A stretch of DNA of 34,450 nt from the NCBI RefSeq assembly GCF_006519715.1, contig NZ_VIDT01000007.1, positions 1 to 34,450 of the forward strand, in the 5' to 3' direction. The notes beneath the pieces were generated by a model. That model had not been told where the DNA came from and searched no databases. It saw nothing but the letters and a program-made list of their open reading frames with translations. This DNA is from Ideonella azotifigens (lineage in GTDB: Bacteria > Pseudomonadota > Gammaproteobacteria > Burkholderiales > Burkholderiaceae_C). A program made the position numbers and the translations under genes. The number at the start of each line of letters is the position of its first letter. The first letter of the stretch is position 1. Below are positions 9,117 to 18,622 of the stretch, piece by piece.

Positions 9117-10496
9117 ATGAGCAAGCTCCGTTTCAAGAAGATGCTGGTCCGGCTGCTGCTGGTCGCACTGGTGCTGGCCGCCGGCATGGCTTGGTTGGCC
9201 CGTCGCACGCCGCCTTCGCCTTTCGACGCCGAGGCCGCAGGGGATCCACGCACTGCGGCTCCTTCGGCAGAGCTGATCCGCCGCGGCGAATACCTGGCCC
9301 GCCTGAGCGATTGCGTGGCCTGCCACAGCACGCCGCAGAGCAAGCCCTTTGCCGGCGGACTGAAGATGGCCACACCCATGGGAGCCATCTTCGCAACCAA
9401 CATCACGCCGGACCAGGCTACCGGCATCGGTCGCTATTCGCTGGCCGACTTCGACCGCGCGGTGCGCCTGGGCGTGGCGGCCGATGGGCACCGGTTGTAT
9501 CCGGCCATGCCCTATCCGTCGTATGCCAAGCTGGGCGATGATGACTTGCGGGCCCTCTACGCCTTCTTCATGCACGGCGTGAGCCCCGTCCCGCAGCCGA
9601 ACCAGGCCAGCGAGATCCCATGGCCGCTGAACATGCGCTGGCCGTTGGCGCTATGGAACACAGTCTTCACCGAATCCGGCAGCTACCAGCCCAAGGCACC
9701 GGCCAAGGCCGGTGTGAACGCCGATCTCTGGAACCGCGGCGCCTACATCGTGCAAGGTCCGGGCCATTGCGGCAGCTGCCACACGCCGCGCGGCCTGGCG
9801 ATGAACGAGCAGGCGCTGAGCGAGAGCAGCCCGCTGTTCCTTTCGGGCGCGTTGCTGGACGGCTGGTATGCGCCCAGCTTGCGCGGCGACGGTGCCACCG
9901 GGCTCGGTCGCTGGCGTGAGGACGAGGTGGTGCAGTTCCTAAAGGTCGGCCGCAACGCGCATGCCGTGGTGTTCGGCTCCATGGCCGATGCCTTCAATAA
10001 CTCCACCCAGTTCATGACCGACGACGACCTGCGGGCCATCGCGTACTACCTGAAGTCCCTGCCGGGCGATGCCGGCACCACTGCCACGGCCCTCAGCGAG
10101 CGCCCGGCATCTTCCGACTCCGCGGCGAATGCCAGCGCTGTGAAGACCTTCGCCGCGAAATGTGCGGCCTGCCATGGTGCCAGCGGCGCTGGCCAGGCAC
10201 CATGGATCCCGCCGCTGGCCGGTGCCACCTCCTCCGTGGTGCCGCTGGCCAGAGCGTCCGCCATCAACGTGACGTTGAATGGTTCGGCTCGCGTCGTGGC
10301 CGCCGGCGTGCCGGACGCGTACCGCATGCCGGCTTTCCGCGACCAGCTCTCGGACCAAGAGATTGCCGACGTGCTGTCCTACGTGCGCGGCGCGTGGGGC
10401 AACCAGGGCGGGGCCGTGAAACAGGAAGACGTGAAGACCTTGCGCGAAGAGACCAACCCGGCCCGCAGCGACGTGATCGTGCTGCAGATGCGCTGA
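9117..10496 (+). CDS. Membrane-anchored three-haem cytochrome c
   Basis: 459 residues with an uncleaved-looking N-terminal membrane helix (residues 8-28) and three haem c sites: CVACH (66-70), CGSCH (218-222) and CAACH (349-353). This matches the cytochrome subunits of periplasmic alcohol, gluconate and aldehyde dehydrogenases. It is expected to take electrons from the 2Fe-2S subunit encoded two genes upstream and pass them to quinone or a terminal oxidase. Methionines near the end of each domain (for example YRMPAF) are candidate sixth ligands. It is the third gene of the 6310-10496 operon, with 12 bases after the Mo subunit. Confidence 0.9.
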   Translation: MSKLRFKKMLVRLLLVALVLAAGMAWLARRTPPSPFDAEAAGDPRTAAPSAELIRRGEYLARLSDCVACHSTPQSKPFAGGLKMATPMGAIFATNITPDQATGIGRYSLADFDRAVRLGVAADGHRLYPAMPYPSYAKLGDDDLRALYAFFMHGVSPVPQPNQASEIPWPLNMRWPLALWNTVFTESGSYQPKAPAKAGVNADLWNRGAYIVQGPGHCGSCHTPRGLAMNEQALSESSPLFLSGALLDGWYAPSLRGDGATGLGRWREDEVVQFLKVGRNAHAVVFGSMADAFNNSTQFMTDDDLRAIAYYLKSLPGDAGTTATALSERPASSDSAANASAVKTFAAKCAACHGASGAGQAPWIPPLAGATSSVVPLARASAINVTLNGSARVVAAGVPDAYRMPAFRDQLSDQEIADVLSYVRGAWGNQGGAVKQEDVKTLREETNPARSDVIVLQMR

Positions 10497-10593
10497 GCGA
10501 GCCGGCCATGCCTGTCCGGTTCGTCCCACCACGCCCTTCCACCCCGTCCCGCACCGCGATCCCGCTCGCAGCCAAGGCCTCACCCGGCGCGGC

Positions 10594-11026
10594 ATGGCGG
10601 TCGCGGCGCTGGGGTGGGTCCCCCTGGCCCTGGTCGCATCGGCCCGGGCCGCAGGACCCCATGAATCCACCATGAAGATCCGCATCCACCGCAGCGAGAT
10701 CCACCTCGACGTCCTCCTGGAGGCCAGCGACGTGGCCACCGAACTCTTGTCGCTGCTGCCATTGGACGCTGCAGCTGGAGGACTACCAGGCCACAGAGAA
10801 GGTCGCCTACCTGCCGGGCAAGCTGGCGGCGGCGGCCGGTAAGCCCGGCTTCACCCCTGCGCCTGGAGACCTGGCCTATTACGCGCCCTGGGGCAACCTG
10901 GCGTTCTTCTACCGGGGGGCGCCCCACGCCAGCGGGCTGGTGCGCCTGGGCCGGCTGCTGGGTGACGTGAAGGCCCTCCAGGTCCTGCCGTCCGGCACCG
11001 TGCGCGTCGAGCGCGTCGCCGATTAA
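10594..11026 (+). pseudogene. Cyclophilin-like fold protein, frameshifted
   Basis: From ATG 10594 the frame reads an export-signal-like segment, in-frame behind LTRRG which resembles a Tat motif, then MKIRIHRSEIHLDVLLEAS. At about 10765 the frame must change: one extra G lies between TTG and ACG. The new frame continues as LQLEDYQATEKVAYLP, GDLAYYAPWGNLAFFYRG and LVRLGRLLG to a TAA at 11024-11026. The joined protein resembles cyclophilin-like fold proteins (cyclophil_like2 group) such as the lipoprotein at 15257. The function of that group is unclear. A sequencing error of one base would give the same picture. The IS5 relic starts immediately after the stop. Confidence 0.75.
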
Positions 11027-11360
11027 GGCAACGCTGAATAAGGTCGAATCTGCCGCGGGGTTTGCATGTACCAAGTCAGCACAGACGGGCAGGTGAAGAT
11101 GAAGCAGCAGACCCTCGCGATGGCGGCCGATCAAGGCCAAGGATTCGAGCAATACCGCAAGCCGACGAGGCGCGACACCTTCCTGGCGACCATGGAAGAA
11201 ATCGTGCCCTGAATTGCGTTGTGCGAGGTGATCGAGCCTCACTATCCCAAGGCTGGCAACGGCCGCCCGCCGGTCGGGCTGGAGCGCATGCTGAGGATGT
11301 ACTTCGTGCAGCACTGGTTCAACCTGGCAGACGAAGCCTGCGAGGAGGCGCTGCTGTCAC
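11027..11360 (+). mobile_element. IS5-type element relic (transposase N-terminus)
   Basis: From ATG 11099 (or 11066 in frame) the sequence reads MKQQTLAMAADQ, FEQYRKPTRRDTFL, then a TGA at 11210-11212 where these transposases usually have tryptophan. It continues in the same frame as [33 protein letters not shown] and EACEEALL. This is the conserved N-terminal domain of IS5-family transposases. Homology ends near 11358, so the DDE domain and the right end are missing. The stretch GGCAACGCTGAATAAG at 11027-11042 is a likely terminal repeat and sits directly on the TAA of the preceding pseudogene. Confidence 0.8.
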
Positions 11361-11456
11361 AGGTCGATCAGCTCAAGATCAAATCCGACGCTTCACCAGC
11401 GAATAGACGCGGCTCCTGACCAGCGTTCACACCAGCTGAACACGTTGATCGAGCGC

Positions 11457-11900
11457 ATGCTGGCCGACCCGCGGCGCATCATCGCCGTGCGCGTGAACAT
11501 GCACCTGGGCCAGACGGTGCGCTTTGTGGACTGGCGCGACGGCAGCCTGCGAGAGGGCAAGGTGCTGGCCATGCGGGACACGCAGGTCACGCTGCAGGAC
11601 CTGACCGAGCGGCGCGAGTGGAAGCTGCCCTATGCGGCCATCGAGCCGCCGGCGCCCAATGCCACCGCAAGAGCGCAGGCGCAAATGCGGGAACAAGAGC
11701 TCGCACCGCCACCGGCTGCACCCAAGCCAACGCGCAACGACTTCCGTTGCGGCGAGAAGGTGGCGTTCGAGGACAAGTACCTGCAAACCGTCATCGGCAC
11801 CATCGTGCGCATCAACGACCGCACGGCCTCCATCGACCCGGGTGACGGCACCAAGTGGCGCGTCGGCTTCGCACTGCTGCGCCACGTGCTCGACGTCTGA
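11457..11900 (+). CDS. Hypothetical protein with two SH3-like repeat modules
   Basis: About 147 residues from ATG 11457; a TTG at 11445 and further open codons upstream leave the start uncertain. Two similar modules of about 45 residues are visible. The first runs from LGQTVRFVDWRDG to REWKLPYAAIEP, the second from CGEKVAFEDKY to KWRVGFALLRHV. Each has a G-x-x-V-x-F strand, a G-(K/T)-(V/I) turn and a final W-(K/R) strand, like small beta-barrel SH3/KOW folds. A proline- and alanine-rich linker with RAQAQMREQE joins them. No catalytic motif is seen. It is the only intact gene between the IS5 and IS66 relics. Its role is unknown; nucleic-acid or protein binding is a guess from the fold. Confidence 0.6.
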   Translation: MLADPRRIIAVRVNMHLGQTVRFVDWRDGSLREGKVLAMRDTQVTLQDLTERREWKLPYAAIEPPAPNATARAQAQMREQELAPPPAAPKPTRNDFRCGEKVAFEDKYLQTVIGTIVRINDRTASIDPGDGTKWRVGFALLRHVLDV

Positions 11901-11959
11901 CTTTGCCGGACCCGGCCGGTCAATAAGGTGCTGGGGCCGCGCTTACCGTGCACTGCAAT

Positions 11960-12283
11960 TCGTGCCCGTGTCGCTGGCACAGACCCCGCTTTCCTCAACA
12001 CCGGCCGACATCGAGCTGCGGCGCAGCGCCACGGCCCTGAAGATCAGTTGGCCGACCGCGCGGCCAGCGCAGACTACGCGGTCTGGATGCGTGAGCTGCT
12101 GCGGTGATTCGTATTGACCCGCTGTGGATGGCGGTCGGGCCGGTAGACATGCGTGCTGGCGCGGATCGGCTGGTAGCCATCGTGGTGCAGGTATTTGGCA
12201 TGCGCAGACGCACCACAGGCTACCTGTTTGCGAATGCGCGGGCCACCCGCGCGGCGCGTTGCACGTTCCGCTGGACGTACTAG
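11960..12283 (+). mobile_element. IS66-family relic (tnpA end and tnpB start)
   Basis: This 435-bp stretch without an intact gene holds IS66 remains. A frame ending ADRAASADYAVWMRELLR at a TGA (12105-12107) matches the usual end of the first IS66 orf, with a frameshift at about 12050. Starting at the overlapping GTG 12104, the frame VIRIDPLWMAVGPVDMRAG, VVQVF, GYLFANARATR is the N-terminal half of IS66 TnpB, running into unrelated sequence and a TAG at 12281-12283. The large tnpC is absent. The bases GCGCTTAC ending near 11946 resemble an IS66 terminus, which is tentative. No other gene is seen between 11901 and 12336. Confidence 0.75.
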
Positions 12284-12336
12284 CCGAACATGCCGGCTGA
12301 TGCAAATGCAAATGCCTCGCGCCTTTGCACACCAGC

Positions 12337-13889
<1,553 letters not shown>

Positions 13890-14804
13890 CTATCGCTTCT
13901 TGGTGATTGACGGCGCAGTCCACCGCAGCGCATCAAGAACCAGCGAGAACGCATGCGAGGGCTGCTTGCGACTCGGGTAGTACAGGTAGTAGCCAGGGAA
14001 TGGGGCACACCAGTCCTCCAGAACGCGCACCAGCCGACCGTTCTCAAGGTGCGGCGCAAACTCTTCTTCGGGCAAAAACGCGATGCCCAGGCTTGCGACT
14101 GCCGCGTCCACCATGCTAGGCGAGGTATTGAAGATGAGTTGCCCATCCACTCGCACGTTCAACTTCTGGCTGCGGCGCTCGAAGTCCCAAACGTAAATAC
14201 CTCCCGCAGTCTGCATGCGCATGTTGATGCAGTTGTGCTTCACCAGGTTGCGAGGGTTCTTGGGCTTGGGATTTTTCGCGAAATACGCCGGCGACGCCGC
14301 AGCGGCCATGCGCAACTGCGGGCCGAGCGCCACCGCGATCATGTCCTTGTCGATGGTGTCGCCAAGACGCACACCGGCATCGAAGCGGTCCGCCACGATG
14401 TCCCTGAAGCCGTAGTTGATGTCGAACTCAACCTTGATTTCAGGGAACTCAAGCAGCAAAGGGGTCAGCTTGGGAAGCAGCGTGGTCCGCAGGACGTGCT
14501 CGCCGCAGGTGATCCGAACCGTGCCGGCCGGCTTGTCCCGCATTTCCGTCAGCTCGTCCAGTTCGGCATGGATCTCGTCGAATCGGTGGCCGATGGCGTT
14601 GAGCAGTCGCTCGCCGGCGGCGGTGGGCGACACGCTGCGCGTGGTGCGCGTGAGCAGACGGATGTCCAGGCGCGTCTCCAGGCCGCTGATGGCCTGGCTG
14701 AGCGCCGATTGAGTGACACCCAGCAGCGAGGCTGCGCGCGTGAAACTGCCTTCGCGCGCTACCGTCACGAAGTACTGGAGATCGTTGAGGTTACGTTTGA
14801 CCAC
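13890..14804 (-). CDS. LysR-type transcriptional regulator
   Basis: 304 residues with an intact N-terminal helix-turn-helix (SFTRAASLLGVTQSALS, RLLTRTTRSV) and a full effector domain (KPAGTVRITCGEHV onward, with LVKHNCINMRM). It belongs to the same broad subgroup as the regulators at 2889 and 4033 but is more distant. The start is ATG 14804, in front of which lies an AT-rich, dyad-containing region. Its usual divergent target seems to have been lost: the plus strand after the gap carries only the 3' end of an MFS gene and then the lipoprotein operon at 15257. It may now control that operon. Confidence 0.9.
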   Translation of the reverse strand: MVKRNLNDLQYFVTVAREGSFTRAASLLGVTQSALSQAISGLETRLDIRLLTRTTRSVSPTAAGERLLNAIGHRFDEIHAELDELTEMRDKPAGTVRITCGEHVLRTTLLPKLTPLLLEFPEIKVEFDINYGFRDIVADRFDAGVRLGDTIDKDMIAVALGPQLRMAAAASPAYFAKNPKPKNPRNLVKHNCINMRMQTAGGIYVWDFERRSQKLNVRVDGQLIFNTSPSMVDAAVASLGIAFLPEEEFAPHLENGRLVRVLEDWCAPFPGYYLYYPSRKQPSHAFSLVLDALRWTAPSITKKR

Positions 14805-14829
14805 GGTGCAAAGTCTCGCACGGCTTTCT

Positions 14830-14882
14830 GATTAGTTAATCTTATATCCTCTTTAAGTATTCATTAGCTAGTCAATTTGACT
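14830..14882. promoter_or_regulatory. AT-rich dyad region upstream of the third LysR gene
   Basis: Between about 14825 and 14885 the sequence is strikingly AT-rich against the GC-rich surroundings. It holds two short dyads, GATTAGTTAATC (14830-14841) and AGTCAATTTGACT (14870-14882, arms of six bases around one T). They lie 26 and 66 bases before the LysR start, a usual place for autoregulatory LysR sites and the shared divergent promoter. No exact -35/-10 pair is claimed. Confidence 0.5.
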
Positions 14883-14989
14883 TTGCTGCGCCAACATCCT
14901 GGCATGAAAAGAGGTATTGCCGATTTGCACGCCATGGTTGCGGCGCCAAGCGCCGGTCGTGCTCGTCGACTACACGTTCGGGCTGGCGG

Positions 14990-15230
14990 CATGCGGTGGC
15001 GGCTCACCCAGGCCCATGCCTCGGATGGCGATTCGTCTGTACCTTCACAGGAGTTCCGCCGGATGGTGGCTGTGATCCAGTTGCCCATCGCGCTGGGCGC
15101 GAGCGTCGGCGGTCAGCTGTTCGACGCAACCGGCTACCGGAGCACCTTCGTGGCGAGTACGGCCGTGCTGCTGCCCGCTGCCTCCCTGGCTTTCACGACC
15201 CCGCGCGCGCAAGCCCGGCAAGCGGCCTGA
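14990..15230 (+). pseudogene. C-terminal remnant of an MFS transporter
   Basis: The frame from about 14990 to the TGA at 15228-15230 reads RRMVAVIQLPIALGASVGG, QLFDATGYRSTF and ASTAVLLPAASLAF. These match the last two membrane helices of AraJ-like MFS exporters. About 300 N-terminal residues are missing, and the sequence before WRLTQAH has no MFS character. It is distinct from the intact transporter at 12337. The remnant sits 26 bases before the lipoprotein gene and shows that the LysR at 13890 probably once faced an efflux gene. Confidence 0.7.
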
Positions 15231-15256
15231 ATCGCCACCTCCAACCAGGAGACCCC

Positions 15257-15802
15257 ATGACCATGAACCTCGATGTCCTTCACAAAGACCGCAGTCGGAC
15301 GGTCAGTGAACACCTGCCTGGGCATGGCTTGTCGGCCATGCGCACCCTGGGCCTCTTGTGCGGTCTGCTCATGCTGACTGGATGCGACGCCGCCCAGCCC
15401 GGCGCATCGGGCACGCATACCGCCGCTGCCACGGCCACTGTCCAACCGGAGGAACCCCGCATGCAGATGACCGTCGGCGAACGCCACTTCACCATCACCC
15501 TGGCCGACACCGAAGCAGCTCGCGAGCTTGCCGCGATGCTGCCACTGTCGATCAACATGGCCGACCTCAACGGCAACGAGAAGCATGGGGAGTTGTTGAA
15601 GTCGCTGCCAACGAATGCAAGCCGACCCGGCACGATCCGCAGCGGCGACCTCATGCTGTACGGATCGAGGACGCTGGTCGTCTTTTACCTGACCTTCAGC
15701 TCCTCCTATTCCTACACGCGCCTCGGCCGCGTGGACGATCCCTCCGGCCTGGCCCAGGCGCTCGGCAGCGGCGGCACACGAATCGAGTTCTCCAAGGAAT
15801 AG
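15257..15802 (+). CDS. Lipoprotein with cyclophilin-like fold domain
   Basis: 181 residues from ATG 15257, preceded by AGGAGA at 15247-15252. A lipobox (MLTGC) places the lipidated cysteine at residue 43, after an unusually long N-region. The in-frame ATG at 15338 would give a conventional 16-residue signal to the cysteine but lacks a clear ribosome site. The mature part (MTVGERHFTITLADTEAA, LPLSINMADLNG, LMLYGSRTLVVFY, YTRLGRVDD) matches cyclophilin-like fold proteins, a small beta-barrel group with no settled activity. It is a homologue of the frameshifted gene at 10594. It is the first gene of the plus-strand run, 11 bases before the reductase gene. Confidence 0.75.
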   Translation: MTMNLDVLHKDRSRTVSEHLPGHGLSAMRTLGLLCGLLMLTGCDAAQPGASGTHTAAATATVQPEEPRMQMTVGERHFTITLADTEAARELAAMLPLSINMADLNGNEKHGELLKSLPTNASRPGTIRSGDLMLYGSRTLVVFYLTFSSSYSYTRLGRVDDPSGLAQALGSGGTRIEFSKE

Positions 15803-15813
15803 AGGACGAACCG

Positions 15814-16557
15814 ATGTTGGCAACCACCTTGAACAAGCCCTACGTCGTGATCCATACGCTGACGACGCTGGACGGACGAATCCACAACATTGCACTGCCC
15901 GAGTTCGATTCGGCAGCGCTCCTGTACGAGCAACTGGCACTGCATGCCGAGCAGCAGGTGCTGAACATTCGGGGCTACCTGAATGGCCGCGTTTCGACCG
16001 ACGACAACTTTACCCGCTACCGCAAGCCCGACCTGAACGAATCTGCGGCCCTGGTTCCCGAAGGCGACTTCGTGGCAGAGGCGAATGCGCCCATGTACTA
16101 CGTGGCGCTGGACCCTGCCGGCCGCTTGGGGTGGGAGGAGAACCACGTCGATTATGGCGGTGTCCGGTCGCACGTGGTTTCGGTACTGACCGAGCGGGCC
16201 GGCAACGCCTACAAGGACTTGCTGAGGCGGCTGGGTATCTCCTACGTCATCGCCGGCAACGACCAGCCGGACAACGCCCTGGCCCTGCATAAGCTGGTGA
16301 CGCTGTTCGGCATGGAGCGCGTGATGATCGGCGGCGGCGGCGTGCTGAACTGGTCATATGTGCAGGACGGCCTGGTCGATGAACTGAGCCTCCTGCTGTG
16401 TCCCGTCTCCGACGCATCGCCCGCTGCTCCGGGTCTGTTCACGGCCCGGGCGCCGTTTTCTCAAGTCAAGCCTCGCTCGTTCACGCTGATCGACGTGAAG
16501 GCGCTAAAAAACAGCACCCTGTGGCTGCGCTACCGGGTGCACAGCCAGCCATCCTGA
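15814..16557 (+). CDS. RibD C-terminal/dihydrofolate reductase-like protein
   Basis: 247 residues from ATG 15814 with AGAGGA seven bases upstream. The fold signals are the N-terminal YVVIHTLTTLDGRI strand-loop and a glycine-rich cofactor segment, MIGGGGVLNWSYVQDGLVDEL, typical of the NADPH site in RibD-C proteins. An ISYVIAG strand precedes it. Such stand-alone proteins reduce unknown small molecules; in riboflavin synthesis the domain reduces a pyrimidine ribose, but no other rib gene is here. The start was chosen by ribosome site and by the family-like opening, since the frame is open well upstream inside the lipoprotein gene. Confidence 0.8.
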   Translation: MLATTLNKPYVVIHTLTTLDGRIHNIALPEFDSAALLYEQLALHAEQQVLNIRGYLNGRVSTDDNFTRYRKPDLNESAALVPEGDFVAEANAPMYYVALDPAGRLGWEENHVDYGGVRSHVVSVLTERAGNAYKDLLRRLGISYVIAGNDQPDNALALHKLVTLFGMERVMIGGGGVLNWSYVQDGLVDELSLLLCPVSDASPAAPGLFTARAPFSQVKPRSFTLIDVKALKNSTLWLRYRVHSQPS

Positions 16558-16644
16558 TCCAAAGAACCCAAGTCCGCGAAGCTCAATTCTCATCCGGGTG
16601 AGCGAGCGAGCGAACGCAACGAATGCAAACAGGCCAACTCAACC

Positions 16645-17286
16645 ATGAAGAACGTGATTCTGATCGGCGCCAACGGAAGCACGTCGCAGGAAATCATCCC
16701 CCGTCTGCTGGAACAGGCGGACGTGAAGCTGACCCTCTTCTTGCGCCGCGCAAGCCGCCTGCAGCACATGCAGAGCGGTCGGGTGAATGTCGTGGAGGGC
16801 GATTCGTCTTCCCTCGCAGACCTGATGCGCGCGATCCGTGGGCAGGAGATTGTCGTCAGCACCATGGGTGGCATGGACCTGGGCGCCAAGACCGCGAACA
16901 TCGTGCAGGCCATGAGAGAAGTTGGCGCGCGCCACATCGTCGTCATCAGTGCCGGTGGCATCTACGGTGAACTGCCTCCAGCCTTCAATGCCTGGGACAA
17001 GAGCATGGTCGGCCAGTACCGCCCGATCAACTTTAAGACGGCAGAGATTGCCGAGCAATCAGGGCTGGCCTACACCGTCCTGCGCCCGGTCTGGCTGACC
17101 AACAAGCCAACGGAAGCGTTCCAGTTGACCCGGAAGGGCGAGACCTACAAGGGCACGGAAACCTCACGCGCGAGCATCGGCCGCTTCGTGGCCGAACTTG
17201 TGAAGAACCCCCAGCAGTACGCCAACCTCAACCTGGGCATCAGCCAGCCCGACACCGACGGCGGCAGACCGGAAGCGTACCGCTGA
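16645..17286 (+). CDS. NAD(P)-binding atypical short-chain dehydrogenase (NmrA-like)
   Basis: 213 residues with an N-terminal dinucleotide motif (VILIGANGSTSQ, residues 4-15), a VVEGD turn and VVSTMGG after the fourth strand, then VVISAGGIYG and YTVLRPVWL. This is the atypical SDR5 pattern: no Tyr-x-x-x-Lys active site is evident, so it may be a redox sensor or a reductase of flavin or quinone type. It follows the reductase gene by 87 bases, a gap that contains a short GAGC-type repeat near 16598. The start is ATG 16645. It is followed by the hydrolase gene after about 70 bases. Confidence 0.8.
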   Translation: MKNVILIGANGSTSQEIIPRLLEQADVKLTLFLRRASRLQHMQSGRVNVVEGDSSSLADLMRAIRGQEIVVSTMGGMDLGAKTANIVQAMREVGARHIVVISAGGIYGELPPAFNAWDKSMVGQYRPINFKTAEIAEQSGLAYTVLRPVWLTNKPTEAFQLTRKGETYKGTETSRASIGRFVAELVKNPQQYANLNLGISQPDTDGGRPEAYR

Positions 17287-17355
17287 CCCTCACTCGTGAG
17301 GGCAAAAGGAACCGACCTGCCGGCCAGATCCATCAATCACGTAATAGAGAACGTC

Positions 17356-18474
17356 ATGAACGAAGCTACCCTGAACATCGAGAACCTCAAACGGAGGACA
17401 GCCCTCAAGGGCGTGGTCCAAGGCTCGATCCTTGCCGGCTTGTCAGTGGCCCTCGGTGGCCAGACGGCGCTGGCGCAAACTTCATCGGCCATGATCGAGT
17501 CGGGCGGCCTGCGGCTGACGCGTGAATGGGACAAGCTCTTCCCAAAGAGCGATAAGGTAGATCACCAAAAGGTCACCTTCAAGAACCGCTACGGCATCAC
17601 CCTCGCGGCTGACCTGTATCTGCCGAAGAACCGCGCGACCCAGCGCTTGGCGGCGATCGTCGTCGGCGGTCCGTTTGGCGCGGTCAAGGAACAGTCCTCG
17701 GGTCTGTACGCGCAGATCATGGCCGAGCGCGGCTTCGTGGCACTGGCCTTCGATGGCTCCTACACCGGGGAAAGCGGCGGCGAGCCGCGCAACGTCGCCT
17801 CGCCGGACATCAACACCGAGGATTTCATGGCGGCGGTGGACTTCATCGGCCTACAGCCCTACGTCGATCGCGAGCGCATCGGCGTTATCGGCATCTGCGG
17901 CTGGGGCGGCATGGCATTGAACGCCGTGGCCGCCGACAAGCGCGTCAGGGCTGTCGTCGCCAGCACCATGTACGACATGACCCGCGTCATGTCCAAGGGC
18001 TACAACGACGTCGTGACCCCTGCGCAGCGCACGCAGACGCTGGAGCAGCTGAGCCGGCAGCGCTGGGAGGACGCCGCGAATGGGAAACCGGCCTACCAGC
18101 CGCCTTACAACAAGGACGTCAAGCCCGGCGACGCACAGTTCATGGTCGATTACCACGACTACTACATGACGCCGCGCGGCTACCACCCGCGCGCGGTCAA
18201 CTCCGGCAACGCCTGGACGGTCACCACGCCGCTGTCGTTCATGAACATGCCGATCCTGACCTACATCAAGGAGATCTCGCCGCGTCCGATCCTGTTCGTG
18301 CACGGCGAGAAGGCCCATTCGCTCTATTTCGCCCAGACCGCCTATGCGGCCGCCGCAGAGCCCAAAGAGCTGGTGATCATCCCGGGCGCCAGCCACATTG
18401 ATCTGTACGACCGCGTGGACAAGATTCCCTTCGACAAGATCACCGACTTCTTCGGCAAGCACCTCAAGGGCTGA
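17356..18474 (+). CDS. Exported alpha/beta hydrolase with a cysteine nucleophile
   Basis: 372 residues from ATG 17356. A twin-arginine-like signal (NLKRRTALKG, residues 10-19) and a hydrophobic stretch ending TALAQ suggest export. The hydrolase core follows: LAAIVVGGPFG (oxyanion region), FDGSYTGESGG and the nucleophile elbow GICGWGG with C181 in place of serine. The expected histidine is in GASHIDLYD (about H347). Cysteine at the elbow is known from dienelactone hydrolases and is a common variant of the COG1073/YcjY-like group. The upstream in-frame extension to 17296 is rejected because the signal peptide would lie too far inside. The substrate is unknown. Confidence 0.82.
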   Translation: MNEATLNIENLKRRTALKGVVQGSILAGLSVALGGQTALAQTSSAMIESGGLRLTREWDKLFPKSDKVDHQKVTFKNRYGITLAADLYLPKNRATQRLAAIVVGGPFGAVKEQSSGLYAQIMAERGFVALAFDGSYTGESGGEPRNVASPDINTEDFMAAVDFIGLQPYVDRERIGVIGICGWGGMALNAVAADKRVRAVVASTMYDMTRVMSKGYNDVVTPAQRTQTLEQLSRQRWEDAANGKPAYQPPYNKDVKPGDAQFMVDYHDYYMTPRGYHPRAVNSGNAWTVTTPLSFMNMPILTYIKEISPRPILFVHGEKAHSLYFAQTAYAAAAEPKELVIIPGASHIDLYDRVDKIPFDKITDFFGKHLKG

Positions 18475-18498
18475 TCCAACCGATCAAGGATCGCTCAC

Positions 18499-18564
18499 AT
18501 GGCCCGTTCGGGCTCGACCTTCGTCAACGGCCAGGCCCTGGCCGTTGACGGCGGATTCACTGTG
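18499..18564 (+). pseudogene. 3'-end remnant of a short-chain dehydrogenase
   Basis: Twenty-two codons read SGSTFVNGQALAVDGGFTV, the standard C-terminal end of classical SDR enzymes (F-V-x-G-Q-x-L-x-V-D-G-G). No SDR sequence precedes it, since the hydrolase stop is 25 bases upstream. The frame then runs past 18564 without a proper stop. It is not the end of the intact SDR after it, which finishes differently (NEFTVGPSNQPW). It is therefore a scar of another SDR gene, left by deletion. Confidence 0.6.
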
Positions 18565-18622
18565 TACTGGTGGTCACGCCGGCATGCGTTGCCGGCACAT
18601 AGAAGGAAAGCGGAAGAACATC

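Noticed and set aside
16598-16616. Short GAGC-type tandem repeat before the NmrA-like gene
   Set aside because: Only about three to four imperfect tetramers in non-coding DNA; too short to interpret.
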